Of a stretch of DNA of 64,000 nt, positions 34,971 through 44,740 are shown piece by piece; the first letter of the stretch is position 1; each line of letters opens with the position of its first letter. A program made the position numbers and the translations under genes. The DNA comes from Clostridia bacterium (GTDB lineage: Bacteria > Bacillota > Clostridia > Oscillospirales > Acutalibacteraceae), in NCBI GenBank assembly GCA_017465505.1, contig JAFTWB010000006.1, positions 1 through 64,000 of the forward strand. The letters are read 5' to 3'. The notes under the pieces are model-generated. The model was not told the origin of the DNA, made no database searches, and saw nothing but the letters and a program-made list of their open reading frames with translations.

Positions 34971-36640
34971 TTTTGCACCTCCAATTGAGTAATTATGTCG
35001 TCCATACTTCCACCCGGTGGGAGCATAGGGAGGACAAATTCGTCTTTGTCGATTTTGCAGTCGATAACGTATACGCCCTTTGATTCAAATGCTTTTTTAA
35101 GAGCATTGTCCAGTTTTTCAGGAGTGCTGACTTCTTCTCCGTCTGCACCAAAAGCATGGGAGAGTGCTGCAAAATCAGTCTTTCTGCCCAAAATGCTGTT
35201 TGAATAGTGCTTTTCGTAAAAAAGAGTCTGCCACTGACGAACCATGCCAAGGACACCGTTGTTCATAATGAGAATAACAATGGGAATGTTGTAGGAAACA
35301 GCTGTTGCAAGCTCGTTAAGGCACATCCCAAAGCTTCCGTCGCCTGTGACTAAAACACTTCTTTCTTTTGTACCAAAGGCCGCACCGATTGCCGCACCTA
35401 AGCCAAAGCCCATAGTACCCAAGCCTCCGCTTGAAACAAATCGCCTTGGAGTTTTGAAGGTAAGATTTTGTGCCGACCACATCTGGTGCTGACCTACATC
35501 GGTGGCGACTGCGTTGTTCTCACCTAAATACTTGTTAAGTGTGAGCAAGGCTTTTCTGGGTGTAAGCACTTCTCTGTTGTCAAGATAGTTTTCTTCCTCG
35601 GCTTTAAGAGCAGAAATCTTTTCTTGCCATTTGGGCTTTTTGTTTTCGCTTATAAGAGGCAAGAGCTTCTCAAGTGTAAGCTTTACATCTCCTCGTAGTC
35701 CGCAAACAGCATTAACTGTTTTTGAAAGCTCTGAGCCGTCAACGTCAATGTGGATAATTTTCGCACCTTTTGCAAATTTTTCTCGATTGCCTGTAACTCT
35801 GTCGTTGAATCGAACACCCAAGGAGATTATCAGGTCGGCATTATGCATTGCCATTGATGAGGCAAAATGTCCGTGCATACCCTGCATACCCAAGAAACGA
35901 GGGTGATCAGTTGGTATACCTGAAAGCCCCATAAGTGAGCAACCTATGGGAGCGTCGATTTTATCGGCAAGAGTCAGCATTTCCTCCTGAGCATTTGCAG
36001 TTATCACACCACCGCCAAAGTAGATGTAAGGTCTGCTTGCTTTGTTGATGTACTCAGCCGCTTCCTTTATGCGAACATCCTTAGCGGCGAAAGCTTTCTC
36101 CGCCTCAACCTGCGGCTGAGGTTCATACTCGCATTTTGCAATCTGCACATCCTTTGGCACATCTATAAGCACGGGCCCCGGTCTGCCCGATTTTGCAAGT
36201 CTGAATGCCTCACGGATTGTGTCTGCAAGGTCTTCGACATTGCCTACAAAGTAATTGTGTTTGGTTATGGGAAGGGTAACGCCTGTAATGTCAATTTCCT
36301 GAAAGCTGTCTGAGCCTATCTGGGTTGTGGGAACATTACCGCAGATTGCGACCATTGGGATTGAGTCAAGATAAGCTGTTGCAATACCCGTCACAAGGTT
36401 AGTAGCCCCAGGACCGGAGGTGGAAATTACAACACCAACCTTACCTGTTGTGCGTGCATATCCGTCGGCGGCATGTGCTGCACCTTGCTCGTGTGCAGTG
36501 AGGATATGGTTAATCTCATTCTGATGAGTGTAAAGACTGTCGTATACATTGAGGATTTGTCCGCCCGGGTATCCGAAAACAGTGTCACATCCTTGTTCTA
36601 TTAAAGTTTTTACTAAAATATCTGAGCCTGACAGAAGCAT
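34967..36640 (-). CDS. ilvB: Acetolactate synthase large subunit
   Basis: 557 residues from ATG 36640, which has GGAG upstream on the minus strand; a longer in-frame start at 36682 lies inside leuB. It shows the ThDP glutamate region TAHEQGAAHAADGYAR near 47, the Rossmann middle domain and the ThDP-Mg motif GDGSFGMCLNELATA near 445, followed by NN. It makes acetolactate and acetohydroxybutyrate from pyruvate and 2-ketobutyrate. Starts 4 nt after leuB. Confidence 0.97.
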   Translation of the reverse strand: MLLSGSDILVKTLIEQGCDTVFGYPGGQILNVYDSLYTHQNEINHILTAHEQGAAHAADGYARTTGKVGVVISTSGPGATNLVTGIATAYLDSIPMVAICGNVPTTQIGSDSFQEIDITGVTLPITKHNYFVGNVEDLADTIREAFRLAKSGRPGPVLIDVPKDVQIAKCEYEPQPQVEAEKAFAAKDVRIKEAAEYINKASRPYIYFGGGVITANAQEEMLTLADKIDAPIGCSLMGLSGIPTDHPRFLGMQGMHGHFASSMAMHNADLIISLGVRFNDRVTGNREKFAKGAKIIHIDVDGSELSKTVNAVCGLRGDVKLTLEKLLPLISENKKPKWQEKISALKAEEENYLDNREVLTPRKALLTLNKYLGENNAVATDVGQHQMWSAQNLTFKTPRRFVSSGGLGTMGFGLGAAIGAAFGTKERSVLVTGDGSFGMCLNELATAVSYNIPIVILIMNNGVLGMVRQWQTLFYEKHYSNSILGRKTDFAALSHAFGADGEEVSTPEKLDNALKKAFESKGVYVIDCKIDKDEFVLPMLPPGGSMDDIITQLEVQK

Positions 36641-36644
36641 TGTA

Positions 36645-37712
36645 TCACTCCTTTTTAAGGTAATCGCAAATAAGCTCTCCACACTTTTTGCAGCCTACAA
36701 GTGTCATTCCTTCGCTTAGAATGTCGGCTGTGCGATAACCTGCATCAAGATAAGCTCCTACAGCTTTTTCTATAGCGTCAGCTTCCCTTCCCATATCGAA
36801 GCTGAATCGGAGCATCATAGCTGCAGAGAGTATTGTACCCACAGGGTTTGCCACATCCTTGCCAGCAATGTCGGGAGCAGAGCCGTGAATAGGCTCGTAA
36901 AGTCCGCAGGTGGTTGCACCTAAACTTGAGGAAGGAATCATTCCGATTGAGCCTGTAATCTGTGAGGCTTCGTCAGAAAGAATATCGCCAAACATATTCT
37001 CCGTAACAATAACGTCAAACTGAGCAGGGTTCTTTACAATCTGCATTGCACAGTTGTCAACCAGCATATCGGTTAATTCTACATCGGGATACTCTGCTGA
37101 GAGTTTGTGCATAACCTTTTTCCAAAGTCGGCTTGAATCAAGTACATTACTTTTTTCAACCGAGCAGAGCTTTTTGTTTCTTTTAAGTGCGGTTTCAAAG
37201 CCTATACGACCGATTCTTTCAATTTCAGCTTCACTATATGTAAGTACATCTGTGGCTACATCCCCTTCGGTTTTATGCTCGCCAAAGTAAATGCCGCCGA
37301 TAAGCTCTCTTACAATAATAAAATCAATACCATTTTCAACAATGGATTTTTTTAGGGGAGAGGCGTCACTAAGCTGAGGCCAGATTTTTGCAGGGCGGTT
37401 GTTAGAGTAAACGCCCATACCTGCCCGAAGTCTTAAAAGACCTTTCTCGGGTCGTTTAGAGCCTTCTATGTTGTTCCATTTATCTCCGCCAACTGCACCT
37501 AAAAGTACGCTGTCAGAGTCCGTGCATTTTTTTAGTTCTTCTTCGGGGAGAGGGTCGCCGAATTTATCAATAGCACAGCCGCCCATGTATACATCTGTGT
37601 AATTAAAGGTGTGACCGTAAAGCTCGGCTACTTTGTTAAGAACTCTTAAAGCTTCGTTTACAATCTCGGGACCTATGCCGTCACCTCGGATAACTGCAAT
37701 ATTCTTAACCAT
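36645..37712 (-). CDS. leuB: 3-isopropylmalate dehydrogenase LeuB
   Basis: 355 residues from ATG 37712, preceded by AAGGTG; a GTG at 37721 is in frame but overlaps that site. Motifs: [38 protein letters not shown] and [14 protein letters not shown]. It oxidatively decarboxylates 3-isopropylmalate with NAD+. Overlaps leuD by 8 nt. Confidence 0.98.
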   Translation of the reverse strand: MVKNIAVIRGDGIGPEIVNEALRVLNKVAELYGHTFNYTDVYMGGCAIDKFGDPLPEEELKKCTDSDSVLLGAVGGDKWNNIEGSKRPEKGLLRLRAGMGVYSNNRPAKIWPQLSDASPLKKSIVENGIDFIIVRELIGGIYFGEHKTEGDVATDVLTYSEAEIERIGRIGFETALKRNKKLCSVEKSNVLDSSRLWKKVMHKLSAEYPDVELTDMLVDNCAMQIVKNPAQFDVIVTENMFGDILSDEASQITGSIGMIPSSSLGATTCGLYEPIHGSAPDIAGKDVANPVGTILSAAMMLRFSFDMGREADAIEKAVGAYLDAGYRTADILSEGMTLVGCKKCGELICDYLKKE

Positions 37713-38202
37713 TGTTTTCACCTTCTTTCAAGGATTTAAGAAGTCCGCCGCTTCTTATAATGTTCTGAATAAATTCAGGGAAGGGCTGAGCCTTATACTC
37801 TTTACCTGTAGTCAGATTTGTAATAATGCCTGTGTCAAAATCTACCTTTACCTCATCATTTGCGTTTATTTCCTCAGCCGCTTCTTCACATTCTAAAATA
37901 GGCAAGCCTATGTTGATTGCGTTGCGGTAAAAGATTCGGGCAAAGCTTTTGGCAATAACGCAACCTGTGCCGCAAGTTTTAATAACAAGCGGCGCATGCT
38001 CGCGTGATGAACCGCAACCGAAATTAAAGCCTGCTACCATAATATCTCCTGTTTGCACCTTCTTCACAAATTCCGTGTCAATATCCTCCATACAATGCAG
38101 AGAAAGTTCTTTTGCATCGGGAGTATTCAGATAACGAGCAGGAATTATAACGTCCGTGTCCACATTGTCGGGGTATTTAAAAACTTTTCCTTTTGTGTTC
38201 AT
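37705..38202 (-). CDS. leuD: 3-isopropylmalate dehydratase small subunit LeuD
   Basis: 165 residues with [14 protein letters not shown] and [14 protein letters not shown], typical of the short LeuD/HacB-like type. Forms isopropylmalate isomerase with LeuC. One base separates it from leuC. Confidence 0.97.
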   Translation of the reverse strand: MNTKGKVFKYPDNVDTDVIIPARYLNTPDAKELSLHCMEDIDTEFVKKVQTGDIMVAGFNFGCGSSREHAPLVIKTCGTGCVIAKSFARIFYRNAINIGLPILECEEAAEEINANDEVKVDFDTGIITNLTTGKEYKAQPFPEFIQNIIRSGGLLKSLKEGENNG

Positions 38203-38203
38203 A

Positions 38204-39463
38204 TTAAACCTCCTTGTATTCGGTAATAAAGCCTTTCAGAGCACTTGCCGCTGCTGTGTGAGGAGAAGCAAGATAAACTTCGCTTTCTACGTGTCCCATT
38301 CTGCCTACAAAGTTGCGGTTTGTGGTGGCAATACATTTTTCACCTTCTGCTAAAATTCCCATATACCCCCCAAGGCAAGGACCACAGGTGGGGGTAGATA
38401 CAATTGCCCCTGCGTCAATAAAGGCGGTGTAGTAGCCTTTTTCCACACAGTCCCTTAAAATCTGCATTGTGCCGGGGATGATGATACACCTCACACCGTC
38501 AGCTATCTTTTTATCCTTTAAAATTTCGTAAGCAGCCTTCATATCTTCAAGTCTGCCGTTTGTACAGCTTCCGATTACTACCTGATCAATCTTAATGTGA
38601 TTAAGCTCACTTGCAGGGTGGGTATTCTCAGGCAGATGAGGACAAGCAACCGTTGGCACAATTTTGCTTAAATCTATGTCATATACCTTTTCATATTCTG
38701 CATCATTATCTGCTTCAAAAACTACAGGCTCTCTTTCGCTTCTGCCTTCGAGATATTTCATAGTAACTTCATCAACAGGGAAAATGCCGTTTTTTGCTCC
38801 TGCTTCAATTGCCATATTGCAGATGCAGAGTCTGTCATCCATTGAAAGATTCTTAACTCCCTCGCCTGTGAACTCCATACTCTTGTAAAGAGCTCCGTCA
38901 ACTCCTATCATACCGATAATTGTGAGTATAACATCTTTACCACTGCAATTTGTGTGGAGCTTGCCGCTGAGGTTAAACTTAATTGCAGAGGGTACTTTAA
39001 ACCACGCCATACCTGTTGCCATACCTGCCGCCATATCCGTAGAGCCTACGCCTGTGGAAAAAGCACCCAATGCACCATAAGTACAGGTGTGGCTGTCAGC
39101 ACCGATTATGCAGTCGCCTGCGGTGACAACTCCCTGCTCAGGGAGCAGTGCGTGTTCAATTCCCATTTTGCCCACATCGTAAAAATGGCTGACACAATGT
39201 GAGCAGGCAAACTCTCGGCAAGTTTTGCTCTGCTGAGCGGCTTTAATGTCTTTATTAGGCACAAAATGGTCAAGTACAATTGCAACCTTGTCTTTATCAA
39301 AAACCTTGTCAAAGCCTGCTTTTTTGAATTCGTTTACAGCTACTGGGGTTGTAATGTCATTGCCAAGCACAATGTCCAGCTTTGCACTGATAAGCTGGCC
39401 TGGCACTACACTGTTGAGTCCAGCGTGTGCGGCAAGAATTTTTTGAGTCATAGTCATTCCCAT
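38204..39463 (-). CDS. leuC: 3-isopropylmalate dehydratase large subunit LeuC
   Basis: 419 residues, the length of the archaeal/clostridial subtype. Cluster cysteines appear in [11 protein letters not shown] and TCGPCLGG, and the active-site block [21 protein letters not shown] is present. The chosen ATG at 39463 follows GAAGG and lies 1 nt from the leuA stop; later ATGs at 39457 and 39451 are alternatives. Confidence 0.97.
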   Translation of the reverse strand: MGMTMTQKILAAHAGLNSVVPGQLISAKLDIVLGNDITTPVAVNEFKKAGFDKVFDKDKVAIVLDHFVPNKDIKAAQQSKTCREFACSHCVSHFYDVGKMGIEHALLPEQGVVTAGDCIIGADSHTCTYGALGAFSTGVGSTDMAAGMATGMAWFKVPSAIKFNLSGKLHTNCSGKDVILTIIGMIGVDGALYKSMEFTGEGVKNLSMDDRLCICNMAIEAGAKNGIFPVDEVTMKYLEGRSEREPVVFEADNDAEYEKVYDIDLSKIVPTVACPHLPENTHPASELNHIKIDQVVIGSCTNGRLEDMKAAYEILKDKKIADGVRCIIIPGTMQILRDCVEKGYYTAFIDAGAIVSTPTCGPCLGGYMGILAEGEKCIATTNRNFVGRMGHVESEVYLASPHTAAASALKGFITEYKEV

Positions 39464-39464
39464 A

Positions 39465-41138
39465 TCATTTACCTTCTTTCGTCATATTGTGAAAAGCACT
39501 TAAGAGCGCTCTTGTACTTGCCTTGATAACATCAGTGCTGCTGCCTGCACCAAAAAATATCTTGCCATTTTCTCTCTCAAGTCCTATGTAAGAAACCGCC
39601 ACGCTTCGCGAACCCTCGCCCTGCATACTGTGCTGAGTAAATACCTGTAGGGTGTAGTTTTCGCCTGTATACGCTTTAAGTGCATTGTTGATAGCACTTA
39701 ATGAGCCGTTACCTTCTGCTTCAATTTCAGTTTCCACAGAGTCTTTAGTAAATGTGATGTTGATTCTGAAAGTTTCGTTTTCACGCTCAAAATCATAATC
39801 GGTAACACTTATGTCGGTATTGATGTTAAGGTAGTTCTTCGCGAAAATCTCCATTACCTCGTCAGGCTTTAATTCCTTGTGCTGATGGTCAGATATATCC
39901 TTGCACATATAGCTTAAATGCTCACGCATTTTTTGCGGCAGATTGTAGCCATAAGTCTGCTCTAAAAGATAACCGATACCGCCCTTGCCTGATTGGGAGT
40001 TTACACGGATAACATCTGCGTCATAAGTTCTGCCTATGTCCTTGGGGTCAATTGGAATGTAGGGGACATTCCACCTGTGAAGTGCATTTTTGCTTCTGTA
40101 TTTCATCCCCTTGGCGATAGCATCCTGATGAGAGCCTGAAAATGCCGCAAACACTAACGCTCCTGCATAGGGAGAACGCTCATAAACTCGCATTCTGGTG
40201 CAACTCTCGTATTTTTCAACCAAGGTGTTCATATCAGAGAGGTTGAGTTTCGGGTCAACTCCGTGGGAGTACATGTTCATTGCCAGAGTGATGATGTCAA
40301 CGTTACCTGTTCGCTCTCCGTTTCCGAAAAGTGTACCCTCAACTCTGTCAGCACCTGCTAAAAGTGCAAGCTCGGTGTCGGCAACTCCTGTGCCTCTGTC
40401 GTTGTGAGGATGAAGGGAGAGAGTAACAAACTCTCTGTACTTTAAGTTTTCGCTCATATATTCTACCTGGGAAGCGTAAACGTGGGGGAGACTCATCTCC
40501 ACGGTTACAGGCAGGTTGATGATTACGTTGTTGGTTTCAGAAGGCTCCAAAACATCCAGCACTGCGTTGCAAACCTCCAATGCATACTCAGGCTCAGTTC
40601 CTGTGAAGGATTCGGGAGAATACTCAAAACGGAAGTTGCCTTCGTATTCGCTGGCAAGTTTTTTCACAAGCTTTGCACCGTCAACAGCAATTTTTTTGAT
40701 TTCTTCTTTGCTCTTTTTGAACACCTGCTCTCGCTGTGCAACACTTACGGAATTATAGAAATGAATAATAGCACTTGGTGCACCCTTGCAAGCATCAAAG
40801 GTTTTGCGGATAATGTGTTCTCTGCACTGAGTCAGCACCTGAACAGTAACATCTTCTGGAATCATGTTATTATCAATAAGAGTGCGAAGAAACTCATATT
40901 CGGTTTCACTTGCGGCAGGGAAGCCTACCTCAATTTCTTTGAATCCAACGTCCAGAAGCACCTTGTAGTATTCAAGCTTTTCCTCTAAACTCATAGGAAT
41001 CACAAGTGCCTGATTGCCGTCACGCATATCCACACTGCACCACACAGGCGGCTTTTCAATATGGTCTTTCTCTATCCATTTGTTGTATTTTTTATCTACG
41101 GGGAAGTATCCCACTCGGTATTTACTTGAATCCATCAT
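39465..41138 (-). CDS. leuA: 2-isopropylmalate synthase LeuA (long form)
   Basis: 557 residues of the LeuA type 2 family. The TIM-barrel start reads [14 protein letters not shown], the metal-binding HPHNDRG lies near 243, and [10 protein letters not shown] follows. The C-terminal regulatory domain (about 430-557) should give leucine feedback. It condenses acetyl-CoA and 2-ketoisovalerate. The shorter LeuA1 and citramalate synthase are less consistent with the N-terminus and length. Confidence 0.96.
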   Translation of the reverse strand: MMDSSKYRVGYFPVDKKYNKWIEKDHIEKPPVWCSVDMRDGNQALVIPMSLEEKLEYYKVLLDVGFKEIEVGFPAASETEYEFLRTLIDNNMIPEDVTVQVLTQCREHIIRKTFDACKGAPSAIIHFYNSVSVAQREQVFKKSKEEIKKIAVDGAKLVKKLASEYEGNFRFEYSPESFTGTEPEYALEVCNAVLDVLEPSETNNVIINLPVTVEMSLPHVYASQVEYMSENLKYREFVTLSLHPHNDRGTGVADTELALLAGADRVEGTLFGNGERTGNVDIITLAMNMYSHGVDPKLNLSDMNTLVEKYESCTRMRVYERSPYAGALVFAAFSGSHQDAIAKGMKYRSKNALHRWNVPYIPIDPKDIGRTYDADVIRVNSQSGKGGIGYLLEQTYGYNLPQKMREHLSYMCKDISDHQHKELKPDEVMEIFAKNYLNINTDISVTDYDFERENETFRINITFTKDSVETEIEAEGNGSLSAINNALKAYTGENYTLQVFTQHSMQGEGSRSVAVSYIGLERENGKIFFGAGSSTDVIKASTRALLSAFHNMTKEGK

Positions 41139-41143
41139 AAGCC

Positions 41144-41521
41144 TTACTCCTTTTCTGCTATTACTTCAACCTCTACCAAAGCGCCCTTGGGCAGGTCTTT
41201 AACTGCCACACAGCTTCTGGCAGGTTTTTCAGTAAAATACTCCCCGTAAACACTGTTGAAATCCGCAAAGTCGTTCATATCTTTTAAGAAGCAAGTTGTC
41301 TTGACTACATTTTTAAAGCCTGAGCCTGAAGCTTCTAATACTGCCTTAAGATTCTTGCACACTCTATGAGTCTGCTCTTTAATGTTTTCTCCTTCCAGAG
41401 AGCCTGTTTCGGGATTTAGTGCAATCTGACCTGAGGTGAAAACAAGGTTATTTAGTACTACTGCCTGTGAGTAAGGGCCAATTGCATTAGGAGCTTTCTC
41501 TGTCTTGATTTTTGTGTTCAT
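41144..41521 (-). CDS. ridA: Reactive intermediate deaminase RidA
   Basis: 125 residues of the YjgF/YER057c/UK114 family: APNAIGPYSQAVVLNNLVFTSGQ near 10-32 and the conserved arginine in ARSCVAVKDLPKGALVEVE. It hydrolyses the reactive enamine/imine released by threonine dehydratase, which is encoded directly upstream, so the pairing is functionally sensible. Confidence 0.96.
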   Translation of the reverse strand: MNTKIKTEKAPNAIGPYSQAVVLNNLVFTSGQIALNPETGSLEGENIKEQTHRVCKNLKAVLEASGSGFKNVVKTTCFLKDMNDFADFNSVYGEYFTEKPARSCVAVKDLPKGALVEVEVIAEKE

Positions 41522-41539
41522 AATTTTTCTCCTCTCAGT

Positions 41540-42730
41540 TTACACTATTTTGAAACCCTCTTTTTTGAGGGACTCGGTTATTAAATTAACGTGGTCATAA
41601 TCTCTTGTTTCCATTTCAATTCTTAGGAAACATCCGTTAACGCTTTTGGTGTTGCCTTTCTCGTAGTGAACCCCTGTAACATTTCCGCCTAAGTCTGCAA
41701 TGATTCTTGAAATTTCCTTAAGCTGACCGGGCTTGTCAATAAGCTCGATAAGAAGGCTTGAAGACCTGCCTGAGTTTAAAAGTCCTCGGTCAATTACTCG
41801 GGAAAGACTTGTAACATCAATGTTTCCGCCTGATACTACGCACACGACTCTTTTGCCTTTAAGCGGTAGTTTATCAAACATCACAGCCGCCACAGCAGTA
41901 GCACCTGCACCTTCTGCAATCATCTTCTGCTTTTCAATAAGTGCTAAAATTGCACTTGCAACCTCATCGTCAGAAACAAGCACTACATCGTCAACATATT
42001 CGCTTGCTATTGCGAAGGTGTTTTCACCGGGCTCTTTAACTGCGATTCCGTCGGCAATGGTCTGCACAGATTTAAGATACGCAATTTTGCCGGCTTTGAG
42101 GGAGTTATACATACTTGGAGCACCCTTGACCTGTACTCCGTAAACCTTTACGGAAGGTCTTATCTGCTTTACTGTGTAAGCTATTCCCGAAAGAAGGCCG
42201 CCACCGCCTACAGGTACTACAATAGCGTCGATATTATCAAGGTCGTTTAGAATTTCGAGGGCGATTGTACCCTGACCTGCAATAACATTTTCATCGTCAA
42301 AGGGGTGCACAAAGGTGTAACCCTCTTTTTCTTTAAGCTCCAAAGCCTTACGATATGCGTCATCATAGCAACCTGCCACCAGACATACATCAGCACCAAA
42401 ACCCTTTGTTGCCTCAACCTTGGATATGGGGGCCGAGTCGGGTAGGCAGATAAGAGATTTAATACCATTCTTAGTTGCCGCCAGAGCTACACCCTGAGCA
42501 TGATTTCCTGCCGAGCAGGCTATAACTCCTTTAGCTTTTTCCTCTTCGGATAGCATTGCTATTTTGTAAGCAGAGCCTCGAACCTTGAAAGAACCTGTAA
42601 TCTGTAAGTTTTCGGGCTTTAAATAAAGCTCAGAGTCAGGAGCTATTCCGTAAGCTCTGACTAATTTTGTTTCGCGAATAATGTTTTTCAGCACTGTTTG
42701 TGCATTGAAAACCTTGTCTAGAGATAACAT
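41540..42730 (-). CDS. ilvA: Threonine dehydratase (ACT-domain type)
   Basis: 396 residues from ATG 42730 with AAAGGCGG upstream (a GTG at 42748 overlaps that site). The PLP lysine lies in ITGSFKVRGSAYK near 45-57, with SAGNHAQGVALAA and the glycine loop VPVGGGGLLSG. One C-terminal ACT domain covers about 320-396 (LLIELIDKPGQLKEISRIIADLGG). It produces 2-ketobutyrate for isoleucine. The single ACT domain resembles the catabolic/short class, but its operon position supports the biosynthetic role. First gene after the T-box leader. Confidence 0.96.
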   Translation of the reverse strand: MLSLDKVFNAQTVLKNIIRETKLVRAYGIAPDSELYLKPENLQITGSFKVRGSAYKIAMLSEEEKAKGVIACSAGNHAQGVALAATKNGIKSLICLPDSAPISKVEATKGFGADVCLVAGCYDDAYRKALELKEKEGYTFVHPFDDENVIAGQGTIALEILNDLDNIDAIVVPVGGGGLLSGIAYTVKQIRPSVKVYGVQVKGAPSMYNSLKAGKIAYLKSVQTIADGIAVKEPGENTFAIASEYVDDVVLVSDDEVASAILALIEKQKMIAEGAGATAVAAVMFDKLPLKGKRVVCVVSGGNIDVTSLSRVIDRGLLNSGRSSSLLIELIDKPGQLKEISRIIADLGGNVTGVHYEKGNTKSVNGCFLRIEMETRDYDHVNLITESLKKEGFKIV

Positions 42731-42770
42731 ACTAATTCCGCCTTTCACATAAATACTTTATGCTTTAAGG

Positions 42771-42816
42771 CAAAAAATAAACCCGCCTCAAAGCTTCACT
42801 TTGCTTTGAGACGGGT
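42771..42816 (-). terminator. T-box regulated terminator
   Basis: ACCCGCCTCAAAGC (42781-42794) pairs with GCTTTGAGACGGGT (42803-42816) with one mismatch/wobble, followed on minus by TTTATTTTTTG. Confidence 0.92.
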
Positions 42817-43260
42817 GAAAAAACAAATATCACTCGCGGTACCACTCAAATTGCGGATATAAAAATCCGCCACCTCTTCGAAGTCCAACAACTTCTATAC
42901 ACTAACGTAGCAAACACGGGAAACGCCTACTGGGTGTTTGAACCTTTGGGGCTTCCGGCTCAGAAGGGATAGGAAATTCTAATGTGTTATATCGGGATCG
43001 CACCACCCCCGACTCTCTGGGAAAACAACTTATAGATTCCGTCTTCATCGACGCCTTTGAAAAATCGAAGTCATCTAACCTCTATGCACTGACGTAGCAT
43101 ACACGGGTCGCCCTACTATACATTTGAGTTCAGGCTTCCGGCTCGGAAGGGAGAGGTCTTGGCAGTGTCATACCGATTCGCACCAAACATCGGTTCTCTG
43201 AAATGAATATCCTTGACCGTTTTTCGTCACAGCCTTTAAAAAGTTATTTAATTTGGTGTG
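42771..43260 (-). ncRNA. T-box leader with two tandem stem I-like domains
   Basis: On the minus strand the leader has one canonical T-box sequence GTGGTACCGCGA (42845-42834) before the terminator. Upstream lie two related modules. Each has an AGAGA segment (about 43199 and 43018), GAGCCGGAAGCC, AGTAGG (43117-43112 and 42931-42926) and a CGT(C/T)A stretch. Module 1 places CTC (Leu) at 43128-43126 in a GAACTCA context beside the base of stem I. Module 2 aligns TTC (42942-42940) at the same place, which is unexpected. Uncharged tRNA should promote readthrough into ilvA-ilvD. The T-box call is strong; the specifiers are tentative. Confidence 0.88.
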
Positions 43261-43261
43261 T

Positions 43262-43290
43262 ATTCTACTCTCGTTTTTCTCAGTTGTCAA
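43262..43290 (-). promoter_or_regulatory. Promoter of the ilv-leu operon
   Basis: On minus: TTGACA (43290-43285), 17-bp spacer and TAGAAT (43267-43262). Transcription would start at about 43255, giving a leader of roughly 525 nt. Confidence 0.85.
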
Positions 43291-43331
43291 TAGTTTTTTC
43301 TAAAAAAGCAAATCCATTATTTTCAATTTTA

Positions 43332-43352
43332 AGTATCGAAAATTTCGATACT
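43332..43352. promoter_or_regulatory. 21-nt palindromic operator candidate
   Basis: AGTATCGAAAATTTCGATAC plus a final T; arms of 9-10 bp match around the AT centre. It lies 42 bp upstream of the ilv-leu -35 and about 160 bp upstream of the acpP -10. It does not match the FapR or FabT consensus I know. Cognate factor unknown. Confidence 0.6.
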
Positions 43353-43459
43353 AAATTAAAATACAGAAGATAATACGAATCAATCGTATAATATAAGCCA
43401 CCTGTATTTGCAATGTCTTCGGGAGTTATCATTATGTGCTATTACTGTCTGTTTTTTTG

Positions 43460-43503
43460 TTTTGGAACGATTTTGGAACACCTCTGGTAAGATTTGGGAA
43501 CAG
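43460..43503 (+). repeat. Four tandem 11-bp repeats upstream of acpP
   Basis: TTTTGGAACGA, TTTTGGAACAC, CTCTGGTAAGA and TTTGGGAACAG follow one another without gaps. The array ends 8 bp before TATAAT at 43512 and covers the -35 position, where no good hexamer is present. Helically phased direct repeats like this suggest cooperative activator binding. Confidence 0.6.
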
Positions 43504-43568
43504 AGAATATGTATAATGTTGTTTAACAGGTGAAATCTACCTGAAAATTTTTTTGGAGGCATATTATT

Positions 43569-43790
43569 ATGTACTTTGACGCTATTGCAAAAATCGTTTC
43601 CGAACGTACAGGTTGTGAGGTAGCTGATGTTAAGCCCGAAAGCACTTTCTCTGAGCTTGGCATTGACTCTCTTGACACAGTAGAGCTTCTTATGAACCTG
43701 GAAGACGAAATCGGTATCGAGATTGAGCTTGACCAGAAGGTTGAAACAATTGATGACCTCAACAAGTTCATTCAGAGTAAGCAGGGTTAA
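43569..43790 (+). CDS. acpP: Acyl carrier protein
   Basis: 73 residues, acidic, with the phosphopantetheine site Ser34 in GIDSLDTVELLM. It carries growing acyl chains as thioesters. First gene of the fatty acid operon; GGAGG lies 9 nt upstream. Five nt separate it from fabK. Confidence 0.98.
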   Translation: MYFDAIAKIVSERTGCEVADVKPESTFSELGIDSLDTVELLMNLEDEIGIEIELDQKVETIDDLNKFIQSKQG

Positions 43791-43795
43791 GAATT

Positions 43796-44740
43796 ATGAT
43801 TAAGTCAGAGATTTGCGAGATTCTGGGTATTGAATACCCCGTATTTCAGGGCGGAATGGCTTGGATCGCTGACGGCAAATTGGCCGCCGCTGTGTCTAAT
43901 GGCGGCGGTCTTGGTATCATTGCCGCAGGTAATGCTCCCGCATATTATGTCAGAGAGCAGATAAAAATCGCCAAGTCGCTTACGGATAAGCCCATCGGCG
44001 TTAATATTATGCTTATGAGTCCTTTTGCAGAAGAAGTTGCAAAGGTTACGATAGAAGAAAAAGTAGAGGTTGTTACCACTGGTGCAGGCAACCCTTCAAA
44101 ATATATGAAAGAATGGAAAGAGGCAGGCATCAAAGTAATTCCCGTTGTTGCCTCAGTTGCTATGGCAAAGCTTATGACCAGACTCGGTGCAACTGCTCTT
44201 ATTGCAGAAGGCGGAGAGAGTGGCGGTCACGTTGGCGAGCTTACAACCATTGTTCTCGTTCCTCAGATTTGTGATGCAACAAATCTTCCTGTAATAGCTG
44301 CAGGCGGTATTTGTGACGGCAGAGGTGTAGCCGCCGCCTTTATGCTGGGTGCTCAGGGTGTTCAGCTTGGCACACGTTTTCTTTCAGCTTTTGAATGTAA
44401 TATTCATCCTACATATAAAGAGAAAATTCTTAAAGCCACAGACCTTTGTACAATGGTTACGGGCAAGCGCTTAGGCCATCCCGTAAGAAGCCTTCGCACT
44501 CAGTTTGCAAGGGATTATCAAAAAGCCGAGTACGGCGGTATGCCTGACGAAGAGCTCGAGAATTTAGCAGTAGGTGCTTTACGCCTTGCTGTTCAGGAAG
44601 GTAATAATGAAAAGGGCTGCTTCCTTTCAGGTCAGTGTGCCGCAATGGTAAAGAAAGAACAGTCTGCTGCAGAGATTGTTAAAGAGATTATGGAAGAGGC
44701 AGAGCCTATTTTAAGAGGTGCAGAAAAATGGGTAAAATAG
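43796..44740 (+). CDS. fabK: Enoyl-ACP reductase II FabK
   Basis: 314 residues, FMN-dependent TIM barrel related to nitronate monooxygenase: YPVFQGGMAWIADGKLAAAVS, GGESGGHVGE, and the phosphate site AAGGICDGRGVAAAFMLGAQGVQLGTRFL. It reduces the enoyl-ACP double bond. Its place between acpP and fabD supports FabK rather than nitronate monooxygenase. No FabI is seen here, so this strain may be insensitive to triclosan. Overlaps fabD by 13 nt. Confidence 0.96.
   Translation: MIKSEICEILGIEYPVFQGGMAWIADGKLAAAVSNGGGLGIIAAGNAPAYYVREQIKIAKSLTDKPIGVNIMLMSPFAEEVAKVTIEEKVEVVTTGAGNPSKYMKEWKEAGIKVIPVVASVAMAKLMTRLGATALIAEGGESGGHVGELTTIVLVPQICDATNLPVIAAGGICDGRGVAAAFMLGAQGVQLGTRFLSAFECNIHPTYKEKILKATDLCTMVTGKRLGHPVRSLRTQFARDYQKAEYGGMPDEELENLAVGALRLAVQEGNNEKGCFLSGQCAAMVKKEQSAAEIVKEIMEEAEPILRGAEKWVK

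Larger units (their letters stand above)
43311..43568. other. Divergent regulatory region between ilvA and acpP
   Basis: No gene supported. It contains a 21-nt palindrome (43332-43352), a second dyad ATACGA/TCGTAT (43373-43389), four 11-bp repeats (43460-43503), TATAAT (43512-43517) and a CAGGT/ACCTG dyad (43527-43543) just before the acpP ribosome binding site. Confidence 0.7.

Noticed and set aside
35631..35906. Open frames opposite ilv/leu genes
   Set aside because: Antisense shadows of conserved enzymes with no motif or start signal; the many similar frames across 31-42 kb are treated the same way.
43332..43389. FapR, FabT or CodY site in the acpP/ilvA gap
   Set aside because: The palindrome does not match the FapR or FabT consensus I know, and no 15-bp AATTTTC-GAAAATT CodY box is present, so the cognate regulator is left open.
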